Source of the DNA: Maricaulis sp048270265 | Lineage (GTDB): Bacteria > Pseudomonadota > Alphaproteobacteria > Caulobacterales > Maricaulaceae | Length of the DNA: 64,000 nt | Reading direction: 5' to 3' | Assembly (NCBI RefSeq): GCF_048270265.1 | Contig: NZ_JBLWTD010000009.1 | Span: 42,980 to 106,979, forward strand | In this document: in pieces, positions 48,592-58,025 of the stretch | Layout of the letters: every line of letters begins with the position of its first letter | Numbering within the stretch: the stretch's first letter is position 1 | The notes under the pieces: model-generated | Database searches by the model: none | What the model saw: only the letters and a program-made list of their open reading frames with translations | What the model was told of the DNA's origin: nothing | Translations under genes and position numbers: made by a program

Positions 48592-50682
48592 TCAGTCTTC
48601 TGTCGGCTTGGTTTTCTTCTTCGCCTTTTTCAGCGCGTGGTCCGGTCCACCCGGAGCCGGGCTCTCGGTTGGCGAGCGGCGCTTGACCGGGGCCGAGGCG
48701 ACCACGGCCGGATCCCAGGGCTTGCTCGGACGCGGTGCGCCGGCCTTGGCGCCAGGTTTGCGATCGGCGCTGAACGGCTTTCCGCGTGGCTTGCCCTTGG
48801 GCGCGAACGGCTTGTCGCCATCGGCCTTGCGGGGCTTGGGCGTATAGGGCGTATCGCCATCCTTGCCGCGCGGCTTGTCCTTGGGGACATAAGGGGCTGT
48901 GAAAGCGTCATCATCGCGTGACTTCGCCTTGTAAGGCTTGTCGGACTTGCCGGCATAGGGCTTGGGCCGCGGCGTGAAATCGCCGCCGCTCTCGCCATCG
49001 CGGCCCGGTTTCGGCCGGCCGGTATAGGCGGCTGGCTGGCGCGGTTTGCGCGGGCGGTCGAGCGGCGCATCGGCGCCACCTTCGTCGCGGGTGATGCGGA
49101 TCGATTTTTCGCCGCCACCGGCTTTCTGCACCGCGTCCATGAAACGGTCGGACTCCGAGGCGAGGATTTCGAACCGGCTTTCTTCCTCGCCGATCTGGAT
49201 CGCACCGATCTCGCGCTTGGTGATATGACCGAGACGGCAGATCAGCGGCAGGATCCAGCGCGGCTCGGCGCGGTGCTTGCGGCCGGCGGTGAGACGGTAC
49301 CAGACGCTGTCGCCAAACGGCTCGCGGCGCTTTTCCGGCGCGCCCGGGCCGTCATTGGAATAGGTGCCGGGATTTTCGATCAATTCCTCGGCTGAAGGCA
49401 TGTCCGCCTGGCGGCGGTTGAGGAAGGCGGCGGCAATCTGTTCGGCCGAGTAGCGGCTGAGCAGTTCCTGCGCCATGGCGAGGGCATCCTCGTCATAGGT
49501 CTCGCTGAGCGCGGGATCGGACATGACGCGTTCGCGGTCCTTGAGTTTGATATCGTCCAGGCTCGGCGCATTGCCCCATTCCGCCTGGATCTTGCCGTCG
49601 CGCAAGAGGCGCTGGGCGCGGCCACGGCGGGTGTGCGGCACGATCAGGACGCAGGTGCCCTTCTGGCCGGCCCGACCGGTACGGCCGGAGCGGTGCAGCA
49701 GCGTGTCGCTATTGGTTGGCAGGTCGGCGTGGATGACGAGTTCGAGGCCTGGCAGGTCGATGCCGCGCGCGGCGACATCGGTGGCGACGCAGACGCGGGC
49801 GCGGCCATCGCGCATTGCCTGCAGGGCCGAGGTGCGGTCCTTCTGGCTCAGCTCGCCGGACAGGGCGACGACGGCAAAGCCGCGATTGCCGAAGCGGCTG
49901 GAGAGCCGGTTGACCGCTTCACGCGTGGCGCAGAAGACGATGGCGCTGGGGGCATCATAATAGCGCAGCACATTGATGATGGCGTGTTCGCGATCGCTCG
50001 GGGCGACCGAGAGGGCCTTGTATTCGATATCGCTGTGCTGGGCGCGCTCTGAAACGGTGGAGATGCGCACGGCATTGCGCTGATAGCGCTTGGCCATGTC
50101 GGCGATCGAGCGGGGAACCGTCGCCGAGAACATCAGGGTGCGGCGGCTCGCCGGCGCGGCGTCGAGAATGTATTCGAGGTCTTCGCGGAAGCCGAAATCG
50201 AGCATTTCATCGGCTTCGTCGAGCACGACAGCGCGCAAGGAGGACAGATCGAGCGCGCCGCGTTCGATATGGTCGCGCAGGCGGCCGGGCGTGCCGACGA
50301 CGATGTGACAGCCGGCTTCCAGCGCGCGGCGCTCGGTGCGCGTGTCCATGCCGCCAACGCAGGTGACGATGCGGGCACCGGTCTCGGCATAGAGCCAGAC
50401 CAGTTCGCGCTGCACCTGCAGGGCCAGTTCGCGGGTCGGGGCGACGACGAGCGCCATCGGTTCGGCGCCGCGCTCGAAGCGTTCATTTTCGCCGAGCAGG
50501 GTTGGCGCGATGGCCATGCCGAAAGCGGCGGTCTTGCCAGAGCCGGTCTGGGCCGAGACCAGAAGGTCGGCGCCGTCGGCTTCCGGTGCGAGCACCGATT
50601 CCTGGACTTCTGTGAGGGTGGCAAAACCCTTCTTTTCAAGCGCGCGGGCCAATGCCGGCGCAATTCGGGCATTCAGTGTCAT
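48592..50682 (-). CDS. DEAD-box RNA helicase with DbpA/CsdA-type C-terminus
   Basis: 696 residues from ATG 50682 (MTLNARIAPALARALEKKG). Q motif, Walker A SAQTGSGKTAAF, DEAD box VLDEADEMLDFGF, SAT, and HRSGRTGRAGQKGT. Residues ~440-535 contain a DbpA-like RNA-binding domain (WILPLICRLGHITKREIGAI). The last ~140 residues are a low-complexity Lys/Pro/Gly/Asp tail with repeated DKP and KPRK units. Likely ribosome assembly or cold adaptation. The leader before the start is about 130 nt and AT-rich at 50820-50830. Confidence 0.92.
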   Translation of the reverse strand: MTLNARIAPALARALEKKGFATLTEVQESVLAPEADGADLLVSAQTGSGKTAAFGMAIAPTLLGENERFERGAEPMALVVAPTRELALQVQRELVWLYAETGARIVTCVGGMDTRTERRALEAGCHIVVGTPGRLRDHIERGALDLSSLRAVVLDEADEMLDFGFREDLEYILDAAPASRRTLMFSATVPRSIADMAKRYQRNAVRISTVSERAQHSDIEYKALSVAPSDREHAIINVLRYYDAPSAIVFCATREAVNRLSSRFGNRGFAVVALSGELSQKDRTSALQAMRDGRARVCVATDVAARGIDLPGLELVIHADLPTNSDTLLHRSGRTGRAGQKGTCVLIVPHTRRGRAQRLLRDGKIQAEWGNAPSLDDIKLKDRERVMSDPALSETYDEDALAMAQELLSRYSAEQIAAAFLNRRQADMPSAEELIENPGTYSNDGPGAPEKRREPFGDSVWYRLTAGRKHRAEPRWILPLICRLGHITKREIGAIQIGEEESRFEILASESDRFMDAVQKAGGGEKSIRITRDEGGADAPLDRPRKPRQPAAYTGRPKPGRDGESGGDFTPRPKPYAGKSDKPYKAKSRDDDAFTAPYVPKDKPRGKDGDTPYTPKPRKADGDKPFAPKGKPRGKPFSADRKPGAKAGAPRPSKPWDPAVVASAPVKRRSPTESPAPGGPDHALKKAKKKTKPTED

Positions 50683-50852
50683 GAGGTATTCTTCCAATCC
50701 GGGCGCGTGTTTGCTCCAGATCATGCCTCATGATGCCAGCTAACTGGCTCGGCCGACTGGTCCGATATTCGGGTGACGCGTCGGTGCCACTTAGCACGGC
50801 CTGCCGGCTTATGCACATTTTTATATTGCAGTGCAGCAGAGTGCGTGGCGGT

Positions 50853-51503
50853 TCAGATCGATTGCCCGGTGGTTTCCCAGTCGGTGAGGAAGCTGGCCAG
50901 GCCCTTGTCGGTCAGCGTGTGCCGGGACAGGGATTTGAGCACTTGCGGCGGAATCGTCGCGACATCGGCACCGGCCAGGGCGCAGGCCTCGACATGGGCG
51001 GACGAGCGGATCGAGGCGGCGAGAATTTCGGTCTCGAAGCCGTAATTGTCGTAAATCGTGCGGATCTTGTGGATCAGTTCCAATCCGTCGACACCGAGAT
51101 CATCGAGCCGGCCGATGAAGGGCGAGATGAAGCTCGCACCGGCCTTGGCGGCCAGCAGCGCCTGGTTGGCCGAGAAACACAGGGTGACATTGGTCGCAAT
51201 GCCTTCGTCGGCGAAGGTGCGGCAGGCTTTCAGCCCGTCCCAGGTCAGCGGCAGTTTGACGGTGACATTGCTGGCAATTGCGGCGAGGCGGCGGCCTTCG
51301 CTGAGCATGCCGGCGGTATCGGTCGCGATCACCTCGGCGGATACCGGGCCGGAAATCACGCCACAGATCTCGGTGATCACCTCAATGAAGTCCCGCCCGG
51401 ATTGCTTGATCAGGGACGGGTTGGTGGTGATGCCATCGACAAGACCGGTTTCGGCCAGTTCGCGGATTTCGGAGATTTCGGCGGTATCGATAAAGAATTT
51501 CAT
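50853..51503 (-). CDS. tal: Transaldolase, short (fructose-6-phosphate aldolase-like) type
   Basis: 216 residues, the length of the TalC/FSA subfamily. TIM barrel with KFFIDTAEISEI, DGITTNPSLI, the Schiff-base Lys in SNVTVKLPLTWDGL, and SFISPFIGRLDDLG. Moves dihydroxyacetone units in the non-oxidative pentose phosphate pathway. Separation of transaldolase from F6P aldolase activity needs assay. Its position near priA-type genes varies in this group and it stands alone here. Confidence 0.9.
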   Translation of the reverse strand: MKFFIDTAEISEIRELAETGLVDGITTNPSLIKQSGRDFIEVITEICGVISGPVSAEVIATDTAGMLSEGRRLAAIASNVTVKLPLTWDGLKACRTFADEGIATNVTLCFSANQALLAAKAGASFISPFIGRLDDLGVDGLELIHKIRTIYDNYGFETEILAASIRSSAHVEACALAGADVATIPPQVLKSLSRHTLTDKGLASFLTDWETTGQSI

Positions 51504-51636
51504 GGCAACGCATCCTGGTCGCGCGGCCTCCGGGGCAAAGCCGCGATCAGGCCAGCTTAGCGGGCCGAAACCCGCTCACAAGCCTGATCGCCAGTTTTGC
51601 CTGGCTGTCACTGAAACCTCACACAGTCTGCCGCGC

Positions 51637-52926
51637 TTACTGGTCCGATGCCTTGGGTTTGACCTTGTGGATGCCGAGCATGTCGAAGGCGGCTTTCTCG
51701 TAGAAGGGCTCGCCGGTGCCGTGGCGGACCTTGCTCATGAAATAGCTCTCGAAGGCTTCCTTGGCGATGTGGACCCATTTGCCTTCCGCGGCCCAATTGA
51801 CATTGCGGGGCGGAATTTGCGGCATGGCGACGAAGGCGACGCCGCCATCGCCGAAATCGGCGATGCAGACGGCATTCCATGTCGCGACATTGGTGGGCGC
51901 CTCGCCATCCATGACGGCCCGCAGGTTTCGCGCTGCCGCGACAACCATGGATTCGATCATGAAGCCGGTCTTGGGCACGCCAACCGGGACGGCGTAATTG
52001 CCGACCGGCGGGATCGCGATGCAGACACCGATCCCGTAGATATTGGGATAGGCCGGGTTGCGCTGGTTCTCGTCGACAATGACAAAACCGCGCGGATTGA
52101 CCAGGCCCTCAATGCCGCGAAGCGTCGGGATGCCGCGGAAGGGCGGCAGCATCATCGAGTATTTGAAAGGCAATTCATGGGTCTTGGCGACGGTGCCGTC
52201 TTCGGCGACTTCCTCGACATGCATCAGCCCGTCTTCAACCTTGGTGACGCGGGCGCTGGTGATCCATTTGATGTGCCGGTTGCGCATTTCGCTTTCCAGC
52301 AGGCCCTTGGTGTCACCGACGCCATCGAGGCCGAGATGGCCGATATAGGGCTCGGAGGTGACGAAGGTCATCGGTACCTGGTCGCGGATCTTGCGGCGGC
52401 GCAGATCGGTTTCCAGGATCATGGCGAATTCATAGGCCGGGCCAAAGCAGGACGCGCCCTGGACGGCGCCGACAATAACGGGGCCAGGGTCCTTGACGAA
52501 CTCGTCCCAGACGGGCTTCGCGGCTTCGGCATGATCGACATGGCAGACCGACTGGGTGAAGCCATTATGAGGGCCAAGCCCCTCGATTTCATCAAAGGCG
52601 AGCTCGGGGCCGGTACAGATGGCGAGATAGTCGTAGGTGACGGTCTCGCCATTGGCGAGTTCGATCGAATTGTCTTCCGGGCGCAGCTTGGTTGCGGCGG
52701 AATGGATGAAATCGATCTTCTTCTTGGCAAACATCGGCTCCAGCTCGACCTTGATCTGGTCGGGCCTGCGCCAGTCGACAGCCACCCAGGGATTGGAGGG
52801 GGTGAAGTGGAAGGTCGCGCTGTCACTGATGACGGTAATCGTATCGGTCTTGCGGGCGTGCTTGCGCGCCTCGAGCGCCATCGGTACGCCGCCCAGTCCG
52901 GCTCCCAGTACAACAATATGTGCCAT
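51637..52926 (-). CDS. sqr: Sulfide:quinone oxidoreductase, type I
   Basis: 429 residues. Membrane-associated flavoprotein oxidising sulfide to polysulfide/persulfide and passing electrons to quinone. FAD motif VVLGAGLGGVPMALEA at the N-terminus. Cys128, Cys160 and Cys354 match Cys127, Cys159 and Cys353 of Rhodobacter capsulatus SQR, the three essential residues, with a constant offset of one. FHFTPSNPWVAVDWRRPDQI and YGIGVCIAIPPVGNYAVPVG are also typical. It lies 33 bp downstream of the ArsR-type repressor on the same strand and is probably derepressed by sulfide. Confidence 0.93.
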   Translation of the reverse strand: MAHIVVLGAGLGGVPMALEARKHARKTDTITVISDSATFHFTPSNPWVAVDWRRPDQIKVELEPMFAKKKIDFIHSAATKLRPEDNSIELANGETVTYDYLAICTGPELAFDEIEGLGPHNGFTQSVCHVDHAEAAKPVWDEFVKDPGPVIVGAVQGASCFGPAYEFAMILETDLRRRKIRDQVPMTFVTSEPYIGHLGLDGVGDTKGLLESEMRNRHIKWITSARVTKVEDGLMHVEEVAEDGTVAKTHELPFKYSMMLPPFRGIPTLRGIEGLVNPRGFVIVDENQRNPAYPNIYGIGVCIAIPPVGNYAVPVGVPKTGFMIESMVVAAARNLRAVMDGEAPTNVATWNAVCIADFGDGGVAFVAMPQIPPRNVNWAAEGKWVHIAKEAFESYFMSKVRHGTGEPFYEKAAFDMLGIHKVKPKASDQ

Positions 52927-52959
52927 GTCACGCTCCTTCAGGGTTGAGAGGGTCGCTGA

Positions 52960-53307
52960 TCAGCCTTGCAGGCTGTCGGCGGCGATGCAGAAATCTTCCT
53001 TGAGATGTTTGAGAATCCCGTGGCAGCGGTCATCCGCGATCGAATAGTGAACCTGCAGGCCCGCCTTGCGGCCGGCGACCAGGCCCTCGCTGCGCATCTT
53101 GGCGAGGTGTTGCGACATCGCTGATTGCGACAGGCCCGCCATCTCACACAATTCCGAAACCGTCGCTTCCCCCAGTGCCAGGCGGCACAGGATCAGCAGG
53201 CGCTTTTCATTCGCGAGCTGCTTGAGGAAGACGGCGGCGTCGCCAGCCTGATGTTGCAGTTCGGCGAAATGGCTATCGGCTGTGGGCTGGATCGGGTTTG
53301 CGGTCAT
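52960..53307 (-). CDS. SqrR/BigR/YgaV-type sulfide-sensing ArsR repressor
   Basis: 115 residues from ATG 53307 (MTANPIQPTADSHF), chosen over ATG 53322 because GGAAA precedes it at proper distance. Winged-helix ArsR fold with recognition helix LSQSAMSQHLAKMRSEGLV. With this start the cysteines of LLILC and KEDFC fall at 41 and 107, the exact positions of the persulfide switch of R. capsulatus SqrR; Cys54 and Cys95 are additional. Expected to bind the shared intergenic repeats and release on tetrasulfide bridge formation. Controls sqr downstream and very likely the divergent rhodanese-RND operon. Confidence 0.88.
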   Translation of the reverse strand: MTANPIQPTADSHFAELQHQAGDAAVFLKQLANEKRLLILCRLALGEATVSELCEMAGLSQSAMSQHLAKMRSEGLVAGRKAGLQVHYSIADDRCHGILKHLKEDFCIAADSLQG

Positions 53308-53321
53308 CGGTTTTCCAAACA

Positions 53322-53367
53322 TTAGTTGACACTAAAATATCTTTCACTACATTAGTTGTCAATTATG
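53322..53367. promoter_or_regulatory. Divergent promoter/operator of the reactive-sulfur locus
   Basis: Minus strand: TTGACA (53362-53357), 17 bp, TATTTT (53339-53334), a near-consensus promoter for the repressor and sqr. Plus strand: a weak pair TTTCAC (53342) and TATGTT (53364). The element ATTAGTTG-A/T-CA occurs twice in the same orientation (53321-53331 and 53351-53361), 30 bp apart (about three helix turns); the first copy is an inverted repeat TTAGT-TGAC-ACTAA. The copies overlap both core elements of the minus promoter, a good layout for repression. The region is strikingly AT-rich. Confidence 0.7.
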
Positions 53368-53395
53368 TTTTCTTCATCCCCAGGGAGATGCCCCG

Positions 53396-53752
53396 ATGAG
53401 CCTGCGTGAGTTGGACCCGAAGACCGCCGTTGAGGCGATGCAATCAAACAAGGCCATCCTGATCGATGTGCGCGAGCCGCGCGAATACGCCTCCGAGCGG
53501 ATTCACGGTGCCTTGCTGTTTCCCCTCTCGACCTTTGACCCCGCCGCCCTGCCTGTCGACAAGACCCGCGAGGTGATCTTTCACTGCGGTTCCGGCAAGC
53601 GTTCCGCCGATGCGGTAGCGCGTTGCGAGGCGGCAGGCGTGCCGATCACCACGCATGTCCGTGGCGGGCTGATGGCCTGGAAGCAGGCCGGCCTGGCGAC
53701 CATCGCCATCGACCCGGCGACGGGCGCCGTTTTCGACCCACAAGCCGTATGA
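53396..53752 (+). CDS. Single-domain rhodanese (YgaP N-terminal-like)
   Basis: 118 residues from ATG 53396 with AGGGAG eight bases upstream. Sulfurtransferase with active Cys64 in FHCGSGKRSADAV, very like the CQSGKRT-type loop of E. coli YgaP. LIDVREPREYASERIHGA is the CH2A-type motif. It likely carries a persulfide between sulfide-oxidation intermediates and thiols. First gene of the divergent operon; the adaptor gene starts 8 bp later. Confidence 0.9.
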   Translation: MSLRELDPKTAVEAMQSNKAILIDVREPREYASERIHGALLFPLSTFDPAALPVDKTREVIFHCGSGKRSADAVARCEAAGVPITTHVRGGLMAWKQAGLATIAIDPATGAVFDPQAV

Positions 53753-53760
53753 GGCCCCCA

Positions 53761-54750
53761 ATGCGATTGACCGGACTCATTCTCCCGCTGGCCCTCGCGG
53801 CCTTCATCCTGCCTGCGACGGCCAGCGCCCAGAGCGGCGGGACGTATACGGTCGTCGAACAGCAAATCGTCGACCGCAAGGCTGTCTTCGCGACGGTCGA
53901 GAGTATCGATGTCGTCAGCGCCCGCGCCCGGATTGGTGGCACGATTGGCGAATTGCGGGTCGATGAGGGCGATGCTGTCACCGCCGGTGATATTCTCGCC
54001 GTCGTCGTCGACGACCGGATTGCACCGCAGATCGGTGCCGCCAACGGCCAGGTCTCTGCGCTGGAATCGCAATTGGCCCAGGCCCGGATTGATCTGACTC
54101 GCGCCCAGGACCTGTTTGACCGCGGTATCTTCCCACAAGCCCGGCTCGACGAGGCGCGGACCGCTGCCGATGTGCTGGAAGGTCAGCTCGCCGCCGCGCG
54201 CCAGAACCGCAATGTCCTGGTGCAACAATCGCGGCAGGGTGATGTGCTCGCACCGGCGTCCGGCCGTGTGCTGCAGGTGCCCGTCACCTCCGGCAGCGTG
54301 GTCCTGCCAGGCGAAGCCGTGGCGATGATTGCCTCCGAACTCTATCTTCTGCGCCTGCGCCTGCCCGAGCGGCATGCGCGCAGCATTCGCGAAGGCGATG
54401 CGGTGATGGTCGATGTCTCAGAACTGACCGGCGACGTCTCGCCTTCGGGCTATATCCGGCAGGTCTATCCCCAGGTCCAGGATGGCCGCGTGATTGCCGA
54501 TGCGGTGGTCGAGGGGCTGGGAAGCTATTTTGTCGGCGAGCGCGTGCGTGTCTACGTCGCTGTTGATGAGCGTGCCGCCATTCTCGTGCCCGAAACCTAT
54601 CTGGTGAACCGCTATGGCGTTGACTATGTCCGCCTGCAGCACGCCGATGGCACGCATTCCGACATCGTTGTCCAGCGCGGTCTGGATAGCGATGACGGGG
54701 TTGAAATCCTGGGCGGCCTCGCCGCCGGCGACCTGTTGGTGCAACCATGA
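53761..54750 (+). CDS. RND efflux periplasmic adaptor (membrane fusion protein)
   Basis: 329 residues from ATG 53761 with a signal peptide (LILPLALAAFILPATASAQ). HlyD/AcrA plan: split lipoyl/barrel-sandwich hybrid (IGGTIGELRVDEGDAVTAGD and DVLAPASGRVLQVPVTSGSV) around a short helical hairpin (~95-150), then beta-barrel and membrane-proximal domains. Short for an RND adaptor. Overlaps the pump gene by 4 bp (ATGA). No TolC-type outer-membrane gene is present. Confidence 0.9.
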   Translation: MRLTGLILPLALAAFILPATASAQSGGTYTVVEQQIVDRKAVFATVESIDVVSARARIGGTIGELRVDEGDAVTAGDILAVVVDDRIAPQIGAANGQVSALESQLAQARIDLTRAQDLFDRGIFPQARLDEARTAADVLEGQLAAARQNRNVLVQQSRQGDVLAPASGRVLQVPVTSGSVVLPGEAVAMIASELYLLRLRLPERHARSIREGDAVMVDVSELTGDVSPSGYIRQVYPQVQDGRVIADAVVEGLGSYFVGERVRVYVAVDERAAILVPETYLVNRYGVDYVRLQHADGTHSDIVVQRGLDSDDGVEILGGLAAGDLLVQP

Positions 54751-57700
54751 AGCTGGGTATCTCAGGCAGCCTGACCAAGGCCTTCATCCGGTCACCGCTG
54801 ACCCCGCTCATCCTGCTCGCCTCGCTGGCGGTGGGCCTGCTGGCCCTGATGGTCATCCCACGCGAGGAAGAGCCGCAGATCTCGGTCCCGATGGTCGATG
54901 TGATGGTCAGCACCGACGGTTTGCGCGCCGCCGATGGCGTCGAGCTGGTCACCGAGCCTCTTGAGGCGATCATACGTTCGATCGACGCGGTCGAGCATGT
55001 CTATTCCCAGACCACAGACGACCAGGTGATGGTGACGGCGCGTTTCGATGTCGGCACAGATCCCGATGCGGCAATCCTGCGCGTGCATGAACGCATCCGC
55101 GCCAATATGGACCGCATCCCCAACGGTATTCCCGAACCCCTCGTGGTCGGGCGCGGAATTGATGATGTCGCGATTGTCTCGCTCACCCTCTCGCCGCGCG
55201 CCGACGAAGCCGGGCATTGGGACGATAATGCGCTCTACAATATCGTCGAGGAATTGCGCGCAGCCCTGCTCTCGGTCGAGGATGTCGGCCTGACCTATAT
55301 CGTCGGCGGCCGCGCCGACCAGATCCGCATCGAGCCCGATCCGGAGCGCCTGTCGCAATACGGCATCACGCTGCAGCAGCTTGCCGGCCGCATTGCCGAA
55401 GCCAACCGCTCTTTCCCTGTCGGGAATCTTTCCGCCACCGACCAGACCTGGTCGGTCACCGCCGGCCAGACGCTGCAGGGGATCCCGGATATCGGCCTCC
55501 TGCTGGTCACCTCGCGCGATGGCCGCCCGGTCTATGTCCGCGATGTCGCTACCGTTGTGGTTGGCTCGATGCCGACCGATGCCCGCGCCTGGATGCTCAA
55601 TCGCGAGGAAGGCGAGACTGAATGGAATCGCCTGCCCGCCGTCACCCTGGCGATTGCCAAGCGTGAGGGTGCCAATGCGGTGGTCGTCTCGGAACATATC
55701 ATCGAGCGTATTGAATCGCTCGAAGGCACGCTGATCCCGCACGGGCTCGAGGTCACCATCACCCGCAATTACGGCGAGACCGCGAATGAGAAGGCCAATG
55801 AGCTCCTCTTCCACCTCGCCCTGGCCACCGTCTCCATCGTGCTGCTCGTCACCTTCGTGATCGGCTGGCGTGAGGGTGTGGTGGTGTTTGTCGTCATCCC
55901 GACGACCATTCTTCTGACCCTGTTTGCCTCCAATCTGATGGGCTACACCATCAACCGCGTCTCGCTGTTTGCGCTGATCTTCTCGATCGGGATTCTCGTC
56001 GATGACGCCATTGTCGTGATCGAGAATATCGCCCGTCACTGGGCGATGCGCGACGGGCGAACCCGTGTCCAGGCAGCCATCGAGGCCGTGGCCGAGGTCG
56101 GCAATCCGACCATTGTCGCCACCCTGACCGTGGTCGCCGCCCTCCTGCCGATGCTGTTCGTGTCCGGTCTGATGGGCCCCTATATGGCGCCGATTCCGGT
56201 CAATGCCTCGGCGGCGATGATCTTCTCCTTCTTCGTCGCCATGGTGCTCACGCCCTGGCTGATGAAAGTCATCGCCGGCGGCAAGCCCGACAAGCCGGGT
56301 GATGCCGAGGCACATGCCCATGAGAGCGAAGGCGTGCTCGGGCGGCTTTATCGCCGTGTCGCGACGCCGGTGATCGCCAGCCGCACCAATGCCTGGACGG
56401 TTCTGCTCATTGTCGGGGTCTTCACCCTGGGTTCGATGTCGCTCTTCTTCACCCGGACGGTGACGGTCAAGCTCCTGCCCTTCGACAATAAATCCGAATT
56501 CCAGGTCGTCATCGACCTGCCGGAAGGTGCGACCGTTGAGCGTACCGAACGCGTGCTGAGCGAGGCTGCCGATCGTCTGGCGGCCCTGCCGGAAGCGACC
56601 TCGATCCAGCTCTATAGCGGCACGTCGGCCCCGTTCAATTTCAACGGCCTGGTGCGTCACTACTATCTGCGCAACCGGCCGGAACTGGGCGATCTCCAGG
56701 TCAATCTGGCGCCGAAAACCGAGCGTGACCGCTCCTCGCACGAGATTGCACTCGAAGCGCGTGAATTGCTCGCCGGGCTCGACATGCCCGAGGGCACGGT
56801 CGTCCGCGTTGCGGAAATCCCGCCGGGACCGCCGGTGATGGCGACATTGCTGGCCGAGATCTACGGGCCTGATGCCGAGACCCGCCGCGCCGTGGCGACC
56901 GAGGTCCGCGCGGCCTTCGCTTCGGTGCCCTATATTGTCGATATCGACGACAGTTTCGGCGTGCCGCGCCCCCGCCTGCGCATTGCGATCGACCAGGACA
57001 GCCTCGAATTCTTCCAGGTCCAGCAAAGCGATGTCTATGACACCATCCAGGCCCTGATCGGTGGTACATCCGTGGGCTATTCGCACCGCGGCGAGGGCCG
57101 CAATCCGATCGATATTTCGGTTGCCCTGCCGCGCGGTGAGCACAGCTGGAACGAACGCCTCGCCTCGACACCGGTGCCGGCCAACGCCCTGCCGGGCGCG
57201 CGCGGCGTCGTTGAACTCGGCGATGTCGTCTCGGTGACCGAAGAGCCCGGCTCCTATCCGATCTATCGCCGCGATGGCCGCTATGCCGAAATGGTGATGG
57301 CCGAGCTGGCCGGGGCCTATGAAGCGCCGATCTATGGCATGGGCGCTGTCGCCGAGGCGCTCGATGATCGCCCCTGGACCGAGGCCGTGCCACAGCCGGT
57401 GATCCGCCTGCATGGCCAGCCGGCCAGCGATGCCGAGCCGACCCTGCTCTGGGATGGCGAATGGGAGATCACCTATGTCACCTTCCGCGATATGGGCGCG
57501 GCCTTCATGGTCGCCCTGCTCGGGGTCTATGTGCTCGTGGTAGCCCAGTTCGGTTCCTTCCGGGTGCCGCTGATCGTCCTCACCCCGGTGCCGCTGACCT
57601 TTATCGGCATCATGTTCGGCCACTGGATTTTCGGCGCCGCCTTCACCGCGACCTCGATGATCGGCTTCATCGCCCTGGCGGGGATTATCGTGCGCAACTC

Positions 57701-58025
57701 GATCCTGCTGGTCGACTTCATCCGTCATGGAGCCGAGGCCGACGAAACGCTGCGTGAGACCCTGCTGCGGGCCGGCGCGATCCGCTTCAAGCCGATCCTG
57801 CTGACCGCGATTGCGGCGATGATCGGCGCGGTTGTCATCCTGGGCGATCCGATCTTCCAGGGACTGGCGATCTCGCTTCTGTTCGGCCTGGCCTCCTCGA
57901 CCCTTCTGACGGTGCTGGTGATCCCGGCGATCTATGTGATCTTCAAGGATCCCGACCAACCCTATCTCCCCCAATCCGGCAATCAGCCTGATGCTGAACC
58001 GGTCAAAGAAGGAAATGCCCCATGA
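54747..58025 (+). CDS. RND efflux transporter permease
   Basis: 1092 residues, 12 predicted transmembrane helices. HAE-type features: N-terminal helix then the REEEPQISVPMVDV porter start, helix-4 proton-relay Asp pair in SIGILVDDAIVVIENIARHW, and the second-half repeat with MIGFIALAGIIVRNSILLVDF. Proton-driven export across inner membrane and periplasm with the preceding adaptor. The REEEPQIxVP start marks a subgroup distinct from AcrB; its substrates are not known to me. Translationally coupled to both neighbours through ATGA overlaps. Confidence 0.92.
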   Translation: MKLGISGSLTKAFIRSPLTPLILLASLAVGLLALMVIPREEEPQISVPMVDVMVSTDGLRAADGVELVTEPLEAIIRSIDAVEHVYSQTTDDQVMVTARFDVGTDPDAAILRVHERIRANMDRIPNGIPEPLVVGRGIDDVAIVSLTLSPRADEAGHWDDNALYNIVEELRAALLSVEDVGLTYIVGGRADQIRIEPDPERLSQYGITLQQLAGRIAEANRSFPVGNLSATDQTWSVTAGQTLQGIPDIGLLLVTSRDGRPVYVRDVATVVVGSMPTDARAWMLNREEGETEWNRLPAVTLAIAKREGANAVVVSEHIIERIESLEGTLIPHGLEVTITRNYGETANEKANELLFHLALATVSIVLLVTFVIGWREGVVVFVVIPTTILLTLFASNLMGYTINRVSLFALIFSIGILVDDAIVVIENIARHWAMRDGRTRVQAAIEAVAEVGNPTIVATLTVVAALLPMLFVSGLMGPYMAPIPVNASAAMIFSFFVAMVLTPWLMKVIAGGKPDKPGDAEAHAHESEGVLGRLYRRVATPVIASRTNAWTVLLIVGVFTLGSMSLFFTRTVTVKLLPFDNKSEFQVVIDLPEGATVERTERVLSEAADRLAALPEATSIQLYSGTSAPFNFNGLVRHYYLRNRPELGDLQVNLAPKTERDRSSHEIALEARELLAGLDMPEGTVVRVAEIPPGPPVMATLLAEIYGPDAETRRAVATEVRAAFASVPYIVDIDDSFGVPRPRLRIAIDQDSLEFFQVQQSDVYDTIQALIGGTSVGYSHRGEGRNPIDISVALPRGEHSWNERLASTPVPANALPGARGVVELGDVVSVTEEPGSYPIYRRDGRYAEMVMAELAGAYEAPIYGMGAVAEALDDRPWTEAVPQPVIRLHGQPASDAEPTLLWDGEWEITYVTFRDMGAAFMVALLGVYVLVVAQFGSFRVPLIVLTPVPLTFIGIMFGHWIFGAAFTATSMIGFIALAGIIVRNSILLVDFIRHGAEADETLRETLLRAGAIRFKPILLTAIAAMIGAVVILGDPIFQGLAISLLFGLASSTLLTVLVIPAIYVIFKDPDQPYLPQSGNQPDAEPVKEGNAP

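Noticed and set aside
54792..57974. A ~1060-codon antisense open frame opposite the RND permease
   Set aside because: Rich in His, Arg, Asp and Gln with no hydrophobic core, as expected from the reverse complement of a membrane-protein gene in high-GC DNA.
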